Positions 1 through 9,202 of a stretch of 64,000 bases of DNA are shown here, in pieces. The notes beneath the pieces were generated by a model. The model did no database searches, was not told the DNA's origin, and saw only the letters and a program-made list of their open reading frames with translations. Origin of the DNA: Lewinella sp. IMCC34183 (GTDB taxonomy: Bacteria; Bacteroidota; Bacteroidia; Chitinophagales; Saprospiraceae); assembly GCF_003390915.1 (NCBI RefSeq), contig NZ_QMEM01000010.1, positions 85,810-149,809 on the forward strand, written 5' to 3'. Each line of letters starts with the position of its first letter. The first letter of the stretch is position 1. The translations under genes and the position numbers were made by a program.

Positions 1-2259
1 GTCAACCTGGCGGTGTCGAAGGGAACGGAGGACTTCAGCTTCCGCGTATCGCTGACCCGGCAGGACAACCAAATGATCTCCCTGGGCTCCAAGAACGAGC
101 GCAACATCCTGACCTTTACCTCCAACTACAACATCAACAAGCGGCTCACCTCGACGCTGAACGTTCGCTACATCAACCAGTCGACCAAGAACCGCCCCTA
201 CAAGGTGGACCGCATGGTCAACAACTTCAGCGGCATGATGGACCGCTTTGAGTCGGCCGACTGGTACTTCGACAACTACAAGACCAGCGACGGCTATTAC
301 TTCCGCACCGGCACGCAGGCGAGCAGCACCCCGGACGAAAATATCGTCTACAACGGCTTCAAGAGTGCCATTGCCGACTACGTCTGGAACGTGCTGGAGA
401 GCCAGTCGCGGGAATCCAACAACCGCATCATCGCGAACTTCACCCAGCGGTGGAACATCGTGGACGGCCTGAACCTGCAGGGTCGCCTCTCGACCGACTA
501 TACCGCCGAGGAAATCGAAGCGTGGGACCCCACCCGCTTCCCGAGCGCGCTGTACAACAACCCCGGCGGCTCGTTCTCGCTGGCCAACACCACGGAGAAC
601 CTGCTGTACGGTGACGTCATCCTCAACTACGACACCGACCTGGCCGAGTGGCTCAGTCTGGGGGCGGTCGCCGGCTACACCGCCCGGAAGTACGACTACG
701 CGCGCACCTACATCGGCACGGTGAACGGTCTGAGCCCCGAGAACAAGTTTGACCTGTCGGCCTCGCGCGACATCCCCCAGGGCAGCGCTTCCCGCGCCAC
801 GGAGATCACCGACGGCCTGTTTGGCTCGGTAAACCTCGGCTTCAAGACCTTCTACTTCGTGGAGGGTACGATCCGCCGCGACCGGATTTCTACCATCGCG
901 CCGGGCAACAACTCCTTTACCTACCCCTCGGTAAACACGAGCCTGATCCTCAACGAGGCCTTCGACCTGCCGAGCAGCATCAGCTACGCGAAGGTGCGCG
1001 CCTCGTACGGTATCGTAGGCAACTACCCCAACCGCTACGACGCCAACATCAACTACCAGCAGAACACGCTGGGCGTACAGCGGGAGGGCGGCTCGGCCGT
1101 GATCTACACCAACCTAGGCTCCGCCTTCGGCAACGAGGTGATCCGCCCCGAGCGCAAGAAGGAGTTTGAGGTGGGCTTCAACGTCAACTTCCTCAATCGC
1201 TTCAGCTTCGACGCCACCTACTACGACGGCAAGATCATCGACCAGATCCTGCCCGTGGATGTTCCGACCAGCTCGGGCGCGACTACGGTCCTGACCAACA
1301 TCGGCGTCCTACGCAACAAGGGCATCGAACTGGGTATCAGTGCCGACCTGATCCGCAGCGAGCGGTTCAACTGGAACTCGACCCTCAACTTCTCGCGCAA
1401 CATCAACACCGTAGAGCAGCTGGCCAACAACGCCACGGAGCTGGTCCACGCCGACTACGACGGCAACGCCGCGCAGGTACGCTCGGTGGTCGGACGGCCC
1501 ATGGGCGACATCTACGCCCACCCCGTAGCCACCAATGCGGCCGGCGAGCAAATCGTAGGCGCCAACGGACTCTACCAACTCGACGCGGACAACTGGGAGG
1601 TGTACGGCAACGCGCTGCCCGACTTCGAGGGCGGATTCGTGAGCGGCTTGGCCCTGGACAACTTCACCCTCAACTTTGTGGCCGACTTCAGCTACGGCGG
1701 GGCCATTATGCCCACCGGCATCTACTGGATGACCAGCCGCGGCCTGACCGAGGAGAGCCTCAACTTCCGCGACGCCGAGAGCGGCGGCCTGCGCTACTAC
1801 GTTAACGAGGAGGGCAAGGGCGTACAGACTACCGCGGACGCGGGCCCCAACGGGGAACTCGTTTTCAACGACGGCGTACTGCTGGAAGGCGTTCTCTCCA
1901 CCGGCGAACCCAACACCAACGTGGTGTCCCAGGCGCAGTACTACAACGGCAGCTACAACTGGGGCGGGCCGCAGTATGGCAACTCGCGCTACGACCTGTA
2001 CGTCAACGAGAACAACTGGGTAAAGGTCCGCGAGCTTGCGCTGGGCTTCAACTTCCCCACATCCTGGATCAGCGGGATCGGCATGCAGAATGCTAACCTC
2101 TCGATCTTCGGCCGCAACATCTTCTTCATCTACCGCTCCATCAAGGACCTGGATCCCGAGCAAACCGTGGCCAGCTCCCGCTGGTACCATAACATCAACA
2201 ACGCCGGCAATAACCCGTCGTTCCGCTCCTTCGGTCTCCAGTTTAAAACCAACTTCTAA
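1..2259 (+). CDS. SusC/RagA-family TonB-dependent outer-membrane receptor (5' end outside window)
   Basis: This is the C-terminal ~750 residues of a SusC-like beta-barrel that, with its SusD partner, imports oligosaccharides or other ligands across the outer membrane using TonB energy. The frame is open from base 1, so the GTG at 13 is only an internal valine; the signal peptide, carboxypeptidase-regulatory domain and most of the plug lie upstream. The visible part is rich in aromatic beta-strand segments and ends in Phe (SFRSFGLQFKTNF), the usual C-terminal signal for barrel insertion. Its stop codon overlaps the start of the downstream SusD gene by one base (TAATG), so the two are translationally coupled. 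The substrate cannot be read from this fragment. Confidence 0.9.
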   Translation, partial: VNLAVSKGTEDFSFRVSLTRQDNQMISLGSKNERNILTFTSNYNINKRLTSTLNVRYINQSTKNRPYKVDRMVNNFSGMMDRFESADWYFDNYKTSDGYYFRTGTQASSTPDENIVYNGFKSAIADYVWNVLESQSRESNNRIIANFTQRWNIVDGLNLQGRLSTDYTAEEIEAWDPTRFPSALYNNPGGSFSLANTTENLLYGDVILNYDTDLAEWLSLGAVAGYTARKYDYARTYIGTVNGLSPENKFDLSASRDIPQGSASRATEITDGLFGSVNLGFKTFYFVEGTIRRDRISTIAPGNNSFTYPSVNTSLILNEAFDLPSSISYAKVRASYGIVGNYPNRYDANINYQQNTLGVQREGGSAVIYTNLGSAFGNEVIRPERKKEFEVGFNVNFLNRFSFDATYYDGKIIDQILPVDVPTSSGATTVLTNIGVLRNKGIELGISADLIRSERFNWNSTLNFSRNINTVEQLANNATELVHADYDGNAAQVRSVVGRPMGDIYAHPVATNAAGEQIVGANGLYQLDADNWEVYGNALPDFEGGFVSGLALDNFTLNFVADFSYGGAIMPTGIYWMTSRGLTEESLNFRDAESGGLRYYVNEEGKGVQTTADAGPNGELVFNDGVLLEGVLSTGEPNTNVVSQAQYYNGSYNWGGPQYGNSRYDLYVNENNWVKVRELALGFNFPTSWISGIGMQNANLSIFGRNIFFIYRSIKDLDPEQTVASSRWYHNINNAGNNPSFRSFGLQFKTNF

Positions 2260-3866
2260 TGCAAACTTACTACCCCACCCCCCGGAGCTTTGCGTACGTC
2301 CTGCTGAGCGCCTACCTGCTGGTGACGCTATCGTGCACCAAGGACGACTTCGCGGATGCCTATCCCAATCCCGCGCGCATCAGCGAAACCACGGTCGATA
2401 AGCAATTCACCGGCATACTGGTGGAGGGCCGCGACTACGTGGTCCCCGATTACTGGAACTACTTCGTCGTCCTGACGGGTACCCTCAACCCCTGGACGCA
2501 GTCGATCGGCTTCGTCAACAGCCCGGGTCAGTACGTCCCCGGCTCGTCGGGCGTCAACTCCTTCTGGGACAACTACTACGCCGTACTGACCCAGTACCGC
2601 GAACTGCAGCGCATCTACAATAACCTGGACGCCGACAGCCAGGCCGACCTGAAGATCTTCCGCATGGCCGCCGACGTGTACATGCACTTCGAGACCCAGC
2701 GGGCGGTCGACCTGTTCGGCATGATGCCCTACTTCGAAGCCGGCATGATCAGCACCAACGCCGGTGATTACACGGTCTCCTACGCCCCGTTCAACACGGG
2801 CAGCGAGATCTACACCTTCATGCTGGACGACCTGAAGTCGATCGCCGACGACATGCAGTCCGTCGAGCTCTCCGCCAACGCCACCGCTTCCTTCCGCAGC
2901 CAGGACCTGATCAACAATGGCGACGTGGAACTCTGGCAGCGGTTCACCAACTCGCTGCGCATGCGGATGCTGATGCGCGTACTGGAGGCCCCGGGTTTTA
3001 CGGACCGGGCCATGACCGAGCTGGGCGAGATCGTGAACAACCCCGACCGCTACCCCGTCATCGAAAACAACGACCAGAACGCGATGATCAACGTGTTCGA
3101 TCCCAACTCCGTCATCAGCTCCCGCGGGTTCCAGCAGGGGATTAACTCCGCCGGCTGGGACGGCGACGACGCCAGCCAGATCATGATCGACCTGCTTACG
3201 TCCAGCAACGATCCGCGCCTGGAGATCCTTTTCGAGCCCGGCACCGAGGCCGAGGGAGAATTTGTGGGCCTGGACCCCATGCTGGACGGAACGGCCCAGC
3301 AGGCCCTGGTCAACGACGGCGAGATCGCCTATTACAACCGCACGACCTTCAGCGAGAACGAGTACTTCCCCGGCGTCCTGTTCAACGCCTCGGAGGTCAG
3401 TTTCCTGCGGGCGGAGTACTACGCGCGCACCGACAATGGCGAGGCCGCCGTGGAGGCCTACGAGACGGGCATCCGCCAGTCGATCGACTTCTACCTCTAC
3501 GTGAATTCGCTGAGCACGGCTACCAACGGCGTGACCGTCACGTCGGTATCGGACGAGGCGTACCAGCAGCTCATCGCCAGCGAACCGGTCGCAATGACGG
3601 CCGGGCTCTCCGTGGAGGAGAAAGTAAAGCGGATCGCCCAGCAGAAGTGGCTGCACTTCAACATCGTCCAGCCCTACCAGAACTGGGCCGAAGTACGCCG
3701 GCTTGATTACCCCCAGCTCACCTTCTGGAGCGACAACTCTTCGGTGCAACCGCTGCCGCCGTCCCGCTGGGGCATTTCCGGGCGGGAGATCAGCTTCAAC
3801 TACAACTACGAGGAGGTCAGCAGTATGGATAATCTGTCCACCAAACTCTTCTGGGACGTCGACTAG
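2259..3866 (+). CDS. SusD/RagB-like outer-membrane lipoprotein (SusD-like_2 type)
   Basis: Surface lipoprotein expected to cap the upstream SusC barrel and capture its ligand. The N-terminus has a hydrophobic stretch and a lipobox (LVTLSC, lipidated Cys26). The 535-residue length and the body with helical repeats (for example LKIFRMAADVYMHFETQRAV) fit the SusD-like_2 branch, which often pairs with SusC proteins for peptide or glycopeptide uptake. The ATG shares a base with the susC stop. A terminator follows at 3896, so the operon ends here. The family is clear; the ligand is unknown. Confidence 0.88.
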   Translation: MQTYYPTPRSFAYVLLSAYLLVTLSCTKDDFADAYPNPARISETTVDKQFTGILVEGRDYVVPDYWNYFVVLTGTLNPWTQSIGFVNSPGQYVPGSSGVNSFWDNYYAVLTQYRELQRIYNNLDADSQADLKIFRMAADVYMHFETQRAVDLFGMMPYFEAGMISTNAGDYTVSYAPFNTGSEIYTFMLDDLKSIADDMQSVELSANATASFRSQDLINNGDVELWQRFTNSLRMRMLMRVLEAPGFTDRAMTELGEIVNNPDRYPVIENNDQNAMINVFDPNSVISSRGFQQGINSAGWDGDDASQIMIDLLTSSNDPRLEILFEPGTEAEGEFVGLDPMLDGTAQQALVNDGEIAYYNRTTFSENEYFPGVLFNASEVSFLRAEYYARTDNGEAAVEAYETGIRQSIDFYLYVNSLSTATNGVTVTSVSDEAYQQLIASEPVAMTAGLSVEEKVKRIAQQKWLHFNIVQPYQNWAEVRRLDYPQLTFWSDNSSVQPLPPSRWGISGREISFNYNYEEVSSMDNLSTKLFWDVD

Positions 3867-3895
3867 CCAGTTCCAAGACTTACAGTATTCCTGAG

Positions 3896-3929
3896 GAGGT
3901 GCGCGGTCTTGCTGCGTGCCTCTTTTTTT
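3896..3929 (+). terminator. Intrinsic terminator after the first SusC/SusD pair
   Basis: A 9-bp stem (GAGGTGCGC with GCGTGCCTC, two G-U wobbles) around a short loop is followed directly by seven T residues. It lies 30 bases after the SusD stop. Confidence 0.75.
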
Positions 3930-3959
3930 GTGATAGATGGGTTGTAATTTGACCCGGGT

Positions 3960-4321
3960 ATGCTTCAGCACCCTGCCCTCACCCCCAACCAGTCCCTCAA
4001 CAAAGCCTACCGGAAGGAGAAATTCGCCCGCGCCGATATCGACCAACTCAAGCACGAACTGCCGCTGCTGCTGAACCGCATCGCCAACGCCGCCGAGAGC
4101 GAGGAGAACCACAAGGGGCACTTCATGACCTTCCCGAAGGAGGTGTGGTACCGCGCCGCCGACTGCCTGGTATCGACCAAGGACCGCATCGACGCCGTCA
4201 TCCACGACGGGCCGAAGGCCAAGGACCCGTAGGCGTGATGATCGAAGCCAAGCGCGCGGCTAATTCCGGGGAAACGTGGCACCCGCGCCCCGCCGCCCGG
4301 CCCTCCAAAGCAACCTCATAA
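3960..4321 (+). pseudogene. Decayed N-terminus of a type IIG restriction-methylase-like protein (DUF7149-like)
   Basis: The 90-codon ORF at 3960-4232 begins like the N-terminus of large Bacteroidota type IIG restriction/methylation enzymes: SLNKAYRKEKFARADIDQLK, then a SEENHKGHF-type segment and STKDRIDAVIHDG. It stops at TAG 4230. The family continuation VGVMIEAKRAANSGE is present in another frame from 4229 and runs to a TAA at 4319-4321, so one lost base before 4229 explains the break. The continuation soon degenerates and no methylase domain follows. I therefore call it a truncated, frameshifted remnant. The alternative is a real 90-residue orphan protein starting at 3960. Confidence 0.55.
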
Positions 4322-4362
4322 GTCGTGCCTTAAAGAGGCATACCCCCCTGCCCCTAGACACC

Positions 4363-5121
4363 ATGAAACCAGAAGAACCAACCAACGAGGATCGCGCCCA
4401 AGAATTGCTCTACGACGCCTACGAGGCGGAACCGGAGCACGCCGTCAGTTTGGTAAGGCAAGTCCTGAAATTGGACCCCGACAACGCCGATGCCTACCTG
4501 TTGCTGGCCGACCTGGCCTACGCGTCCGACACGACACTAGCGCTCGACTATGCACGGAAGGGCGTGGCTGCGGGAAAACGCCGGATCGGGAAGAAATTCC
4601 GTAGCCTCCGGGGCCAATTCTGGGGCTTCCTCGAAACGCGCCCCTATATGCGGGCGAAGCTGGAGTGCGCTACGCTGCTGTACGAGCTCGACCGAATCGA
4701 CGAGTGTCTTGCCGAGTACGCCGAACTTATCGAACTGAACCCCTTGGATAACCAGGGCAATCGCTATCCCTACGCCTCCGTACTCGTCGAAAGCGGCCGG
4801 TGGAAAGAATACGCTGAACTGCAGGAGCGCTACGCGGAGGAGAGCTCGGCAATGTGGCTATTCCCTTACGCACTCTACCGTTTTAAGACAGAAGGTGATA
4901 CCCCGGTATCCCTCGAAGCCCTGCGGCAAGCCGACTTGGCCAACGCGCACGTGATCCCGCTGCTGCTTAGGGAGGTGGAGCCCGAGGAGGATTTGCTCAA
5001 GGATTACTACAGCCCCGGCGACGAGACAGAAGCACTCACCTACCTTCACTGGGGTGTCCACGGCTGGCTGGACGACGCGGCGGCGTTAGAGTGGCTATCC
5101 GCTTATCGATTGTCTTCCTGA
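4363..5121 (+). CDS. Tetratricopeptide-type repeat protein (ST7-like)
   Basis: A 252-residue, probably cytosolic protein built of helical TPR-like hairpins: the N-terminal repeat VSLVRQVLKLDPDNADAYLL, then FWGFLETRPYMRAKLECATL and DECLAEYAELIELNPLDNQG. The last two resemble ST7-family TPR proteins, which are scaffold-like with no assigned reaction. The frame is open from 4276, but its first 29 residues are arginine/proline-rich and overlap the restriction remnant; ATG 4363 gives a natural acidic N-terminus (MKPEEPTNEDR) and is preferred. No partner is evident nearby. Confidence 0.75.
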   Translation: MKPEEPTNEDRAQELLYDAYEAEPEHAVSLVRQVLKLDPDNADAYLLLADLAYASDTTLALDYARKGVAAGKRRIGKKFRSLRGQFWGFLETRPYMRAKLECATLLYELDRIDECLAEYAELIELNPLDNQGNRYPYASVLVESGRWKEYAELQERYAEESSAMWLFPYALYRFKTEGDTPVSLEALRQADLANAHVIPLLLREVEPEEDLLKDYYSPGDETEALTYLHWGVHGWLDDAAALEWLSAYRLSS

Positions 5122-5176
5122 CGGAAGGGCTCCGGGGCAAGCGTTACCTTCCCTGCGTTAACGCACCCGCACCCCC

Positions 5177-7450
5177 ATGCTCCGTAGTTTCTTTGTCTCC
5201 TCTGTGTTGCTGCTCGCCGCTTCCCTCTCCGCCCAGCAAGCCGTAACCCTCATCCCCTACCCCACCACCCTCACGCCAGGCCAGGGCACCTTCACCTTCG
5301 ACGCCACCACCCGCCTCCGCACCGCGTCGGTCGCGCAGCGGCAGGTGGCCGACTTCTTCACCGAGCAGTATGCCCGGGCCACGGGCTGGGACCTCAACGG
5401 CCCCGGGCGCGGCGGGAAGACCATCACCGTGAAACAGGATACCAGCCTGGGCGATGAGGCCTATCGGCTGCAGGTCGCGGAAGAGGGGATCACCCTGGAC
5501 GCCGGCTCCCTCCACGCGCTGGTGTACGGACTGCAAACCCTGCGGCAACTCCTCCCCCCTGAATTCGAGGACAGCACCGCCACATCCGATGTGGACTGGT
5601 CGGTGCCGCAACTGACCATCGACGACGAACCCCGCTTCGCATGGCGGGGACTGATGCTCGACGTATCCCGCCACTTCTTCCCGGTAGAATACATCAAGGA
5701 AACCATCGACCGCATGGCCTTCCTGAAGCTCAATACGCTGCACTGGCACCTCGTCGACGATCAGGGCTGGCGCATTGAGATCAAGCAGTACCCCCGGCTC
5801 ACGGAGGTGGGAGCCTGGCGCGTCGACCAGGAGGACGTGGCCTGGAACGCCCGCGCCACCAACGACCCGGAAGAGGAGGCCACCTACGGCGGCTACTATA
5901 CCCAGGCGGATATCGCCGACGTGGTCGACTACGCCTGGCGGCGGGGCATCACGGTAGTGCCCGAGATCGAGATGCCCGCCCACGTGATGAGTGCCATCGC
6001 TGCCTATCCCTGGCTCTCCTGCTTCGAGGACACTATTGCCGTGCCCTCCGGCGGGGTGTGGCCCATTACCCAGATCTACTGCGCGGGCAAGGAGTCGACC
6101 TTCACCTTCCTGGAGGACGTACTCACCGAGGTGATGGCCCTCTTCCCCTCCAGGTACATCCACGTGGGTGGCGACGAAGCCACCAAAACCAACTGGGAGC
6201 TCTGCCCCCACTGCCAGCGGCGCATCGAAGCCGAGGGACTGGCCGGTACCGCCGAGCTGCAGAGCTACTTTATCCGGCGGATGGAACGCTTCCTGAGCGA
6301 CCACGGCCGCACGCTGCTGGGCTGGGATGAAATTCTGGAGGGCGGCCTCGCCCCCGGTGCCACGGTGATGAGCTGGCGCGGTATGCAGGGCGGCTGGGAA
6401 GCCTCCAAAGCGGGGCACGACGTGGTCATGACACCCACCAGCCACGCCTATTTCGACTACTACCAGGGTAATCCCGACTACGAGCCCACGGCCTTCGGGG
6501 CCTTCACCTACCTCGAAACCGTGTACGGCTTCGAGCCGACGCTGGACTCCATGTCACAGGCGCAGCGCGACCACGTACTCGGTGGACAGGCCAACCTCTG
6601 GTCGGAGTACGTCCCTACGCCCGAGCACTCTGAGTACATGCTCTATCCCCGCCTCTGGGCGACGGCCGAAGTGCTGTGGTCACCGCAAGCGGCGCGCGAC
6701 TGGGATGACTTCTCCGCCCGTACCCGGCGTATGATGGGCCGCTTCGACCGCATGGGCGTCAACTACGCCGGCAGCGCCTACCAGGTCCGGCTCGACGCCA
6801 CATCCGACCTCGCCGCGCCGAGCGTCACGCTGGAGCTGAACAGCGAGTTTCCGGACACCCGCATCCACTATACCCTCGATGGCTCACCGGTGACGGCCGA
6901 CTCACCGCGCTATACCGATCCGCTGGTCCTGCGGGAAACCACCCCGGTGCAGGCCGCCGTCTTCGAAGCCGGTGAGCGGATGACCCCGCCGAGCGAGGCA
7001 ACCTTCACCTTCCACGCGGCGGCGAACGCGCAACCGGCCTATACTCCCGGCTACCACGAGGCCTATTCCGGCCAGGGAGACGGCACCCTCGTCAACCTGC
7101 TGCGCGGCAGCAAGAACTTCCACGACGGGCAGTGGCTTGGCTGGCTGAATACCGATGTTGATATGGTACTGGACCTCCGCGCAAGCCGGAAGATCGAGTC
7201 GGTCGAGGTCGGCTTCCTCGAAAGCCAGGGGGCCGGCATCTACTACCCCACCGATCTGACCGTAGCGGTCTCCAACGACGGGAAGACGTTCCGCGAGGTC
7301 GGCACCTTCCACCGCGCCCCGGCGGACAATCCGGACGCGACCATCGCGGACTTCGGAGTCACCTTCCCCGCTCAGGATGCCCGCTACCTCCGCGTGAGGG
7401 TGAAGCACGGGAGGTCGTGGCTGTTTGTGGACGAGGTCACCGTGCGGTAA
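5177..7450 (+). CDS. Beta-N-acetylhexosaminidase, GH20
   Basis: Exported 757-residue exo-glycosidase that removes terminal beta-GlcNAc/GalNAc from chitin-type oligosaccharides or glycoproteins. Residues 1-20 form a signal peptide ending ...SLSAQ. A GH20 N-terminal (GH20b) domain follows, then the catalytic barrel with RGLMLDVSRHFFP, HWHLVDDQGWRIEI and HVGGDE at residues 329-334; Asp333 and Glu334 are the substrate-assisted catalytic pair. The C-terminal part (about 540-757) has a chitobiase-like region (HYTLDGSPVTADS) and an F5/8-type C (discoidin-like) module with RYLRVRVKHG. It stands alone between the TPR gene and a 519-base gene-free stretch. Confidence 0.93.
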   Translation: MLRSFFVSSVLLLAASLSAQQAVTLIPYPTTLTPGQGTFTFDATTRLRTASVAQRQVADFFTEQYARATGWDLNGPGRGGKTITVKQDTSLGDEAYRLQVAEEGITLDAGSLHALVYGLQTLRQLLPPEFEDSTATSDVDWSVPQLTIDDEPRFAWRGLMLDVSRHFFPVEYIKETIDRMAFLKLNTLHWHLVDDQGWRIEIKQYPRLTEVGAWRVDQEDVAWNARATNDPEEEATYGGYYTQADIADVVDYAWRRGITVVPEIEMPAHVMSAIAAYPWLSCFEDTIAVPSGGVWPITQIYCAGKESTFTFLEDVLTEVMALFPSRYIHVGGDEATKTNWELCPHCQRRIEAEGLAGTAELQSYFIRRMERFLSDHGRTLLGWDEILEGGLAPGATVMSWRGMQGGWEASKAGHDVVMTPTSHAYFDYYQGNPDYEPTAFGAFTYLETVYGFEPTLDSMSQAQRDHVLGGQANLWSEYVPTPEHSEYMLYPRLWATAEVLWSPQAARDWDDFSARTRRMMGRFDRMGVNYAGSAYQVRLDATSDLAAPSVTLELNSEFPDTRIHYTLDGSPVTADSPRYTDPLVLRETTPVQAAVFEAGERMTPPSEATFTFHAAANAQPAYTPGYHEAYSGQGDGTLVNLLRGSKNFHDGQWLGWLNTDVDMVLDLRASRKIESVEVGFLESQGAGIYYPTDLTVAVSNDGKTFREVGTFHRAPADNPDATIADFGVTFPAQDARYLRVRVKHGRSWLFVDEVTVR

Positions 7451-7969
7451 GACGCAGAACAGTACAATGCTGCCTCCGGCAGCGGGAGTACGGTGCGGTC
7501 TCCGACCGCGCAGGGTAGGGTTTAACCGCGGAAACGCAGAGGTCTTCGCAAATTGGCAAGTGTGAGGTCCATACATAGGAGACCACGAAGGCAGCCCAAC
7601 GGCCCGTACTAATCTGTGGTACTTACCGGGCAACACGAGCTGAGCCGACAGGTGGTCCGCGAGCCGAATCCACCAGAATCCATGGTCAAATAATCCCCGG
7701 GTGACCATAGACGACGCAAAAATACACCGGCGGTACCCTCCACACGTATGTGGCCCAATATCCGGCCACGGCAGACCGACCGCTCACTTCGTTTAGAGAG
7801 ATAAGCCCGAAACCACGCGTGTTAGCTGTTTTCCCACGCACACCGCACCAGCGGCCGCGCACTGACTGGGTCACGAGAAAATCGTGAACCATTTTCCCGA
7901 AAGGCAATTAGGTGTCCGGCTCCCAACCCACGGGGGCCGAAACCTACTTACCTCGATCAACACCCAGCC
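7451..7969. other. 519-base gene-free region upstream of the inositol/YcaO cluster
   Basis: No convincing coding sequence, RNA gene or mobile element is visible. Besides the two adjacent hairpins at 7469-7509 it holds small inverted repeats: ATGGTCA/TGACCAT (7682-7708), CCACA-CGTA-TGTGG near 7740, and TCACGA-GAAAA-TCGTGA (7871-7887). The last lies about 80 bases before the start of the inositol-phosphate synthase gene and could be an operator or attenuator. The region probably contains the promoter of the following operon, but I could not place core elements. Confidence 0.5.
7469..7509. repeat. Pair of short intergenic palindromes
   Basis: Two perfect hairpins share the three-base loop TCC: GCTGCC-TCC-GGCAGC (7469-7483) and GCGGTC-TCC-GACCGC (7495-7509). 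There is no T-run, so they are poor intrinsic terminators. They may be a dispersed intergenic repeat or an mRNA 3'-end structure for the GH20 transcript. Confidence 0.55.
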
Positions 7970-9202
7970 ATGTCTAATAACCCACCCGCCCACTCCACCG
8001 CGCCCCTGGGCATCGCCATTATCGGTCTCGGCGGCGCCGTAGCGACCACCGCCGTCGCCGGATCCCTGCTGCTGCGCAAGGGCCTGCAGCGCCCCGTCGG
8101 CCTGCCGCTCGCCGAATTCGACCACCTCGACCTGGTCGACTACGCCAACCTCCGCTTTACCGGCTGGGACCTCTACCAGGACGACCTCTACCAGGCCGCC
8201 GCCCATCACAAGGTGCTCGACCGCGAGCAGCTCGAGGCCGTACGGGAGGAGCTCTCCGCCATGTACCCCCTGCCCGCCATCCGCAAGGAATCCTACTGCG
8301 AGGGCGTGGTGAACGGCGCCGACAGCACCGAGAGCCACCGCGAGCTCATCGCCACCATCCAGCAGCAGATCGCCGACTTCGGCCGGGAGATCAGCGGCAA
8401 CGTGGTGGTCATCAACCTGGCCAGCACCGAGTCGGCCCTGGACCTCACGGAAGAGAAGTACCAGAGCATCGCAGCCTTCGAGGAGGCGCTCGACGGCGGC
8501 CACGCCTGCATCAGTCCGGCCATGCTCTACGCCTACGCCTGCATTACCTCCGGCACCCCCTACGGCAACTTCACGCCCAGCGTGGCCGCCGACGTACCCG
8601 CCCTGCGGATGCTGGCCGCCGAGCGCAACGTACCCATCGCCGGCAAGGACGGCAAGACCGGCCAGACCTTCCTCAAGACCGTCGTGGCCCCCGCCCTGCG
8701 CGCCCGCGCCCTGGAGGTCGACGGCTGGTTCAGCACCAACATCCTGGGGAACCGCGACGGCGAGGCCCTGCGCAAGCCCAAGAGCCTGCTCAATAAGATC
8801 AACACCAAGGGCGACGTGCTCACGAGCTGCCTCGGCTACGAGGTCGAGAACCACGTCGTGAAGATCAACTACTACAAGCCCCGCGGCGACAATAAGGAGG
8901 CCTGGGACAACATCGACGTCACGGGCTTCCTCGGGCACCCGATGCAGATCAAGGTCAACTTCCTCTGCAAGGACAGTATCCTGGCCGCCCCGCTGGCCCT
9001 GGAGATCGCCCGCTGCCTCGACCTGGCGCGGCGCAAGGGACGCGGTGGCGTGGCCGAGTCGCTCGGTGTCTTCTTCAAGGCCCCGATGACGCCCGACGGC
9101 GGCGCGCCCAACCACAACTTCACCGAGCAGCAGATCGAACTGCTGCGCTGGCTGGAGGAGCTCAACGTACTGGAGCCCGTACAGGAAACGGCGGCGGTAT
9201 AG
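7970..9202 (+). CDS. ino1: Myo-inositol-phosphate synthase (inositol-3-phosphate synthase)
   Basis: NAD-dependent cytosolic enzyme converting glucose 6-phosphate to 1D-myo-inositol 3-phosphate, the only de novo route to inositol. The 410-residue protein has the N-terminal Rossmann motif IIGLGGAVATT, the family segments NVVVINLASTES and GKDGKTGQTFLKTVVAPA, and the catalytic-domain signature GWFSTNILGNRDGEAL...KPKSLLNKINTKG. Its length fits the prokaryotic form. It is the first gene of a tight co-directional run to 16606 and supplies the probable inositol scaffold for that pathway. Its TAG stop overlaps the next GTG start by one base. Confidence 0.93.
   Translation: MSNNPPAHSTAPLGIAIIGLGGAVATTAVAGSLLLRKGLQRPVGLPLAEFDHLDLVDYANLRFTGWDLYQDDLYQAAAHHKVLDREQLEAVREELSAMYPLPAIRKESYCEGVVNGADSTESHRELIATIQQQIADFGREISGNVVVINLASTESALDLTEEKYQSIAAFEEALDGGHACISPAMLYAYACITSGTPYGNFTPSVAADVPALRMLAAERNVPIAGKDGKTGQTFLKTVVAPALRARALEVDGWFSTNILGNRDGEALRKPKSLLNKINTKGDVLTSCLGYEVENHVVKINYYKPRGDNKEAWDNIDVTGFLGHPMQIKVNFLCKDSILAAPLALEIARCLDLARRKGRGGVAESLGVFFKAPMTPDGGAPNHNFTEQQIELLRWLEELNVLEPVQETAAV

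Noticed and set aside
1309..2190. Long minus-strand ORF opposite the first SusC gene, and similar long antisense ORFs across the window
   Set aside because: They are shadow frames of GC-rich coding sequence: Val/Gly/Ala-rich, without family motifs, and each lies entirely opposite a well-supported gene.
7510..7550. Similarity of aaccgcggaaacgcagagg near 7524 to accacagaggtttcacggag near 58477 as a dispersed repeat
   Set aside because: The match is short and degenerate; two partial copies are not enough to call a repeat family without a genome search.
7600..7700. tRNA-like fold in the gene-free stretch before ino1
   Set aside because: No T-loop GTTC consensus with matching acceptor and anticodon arms was found on either strand.
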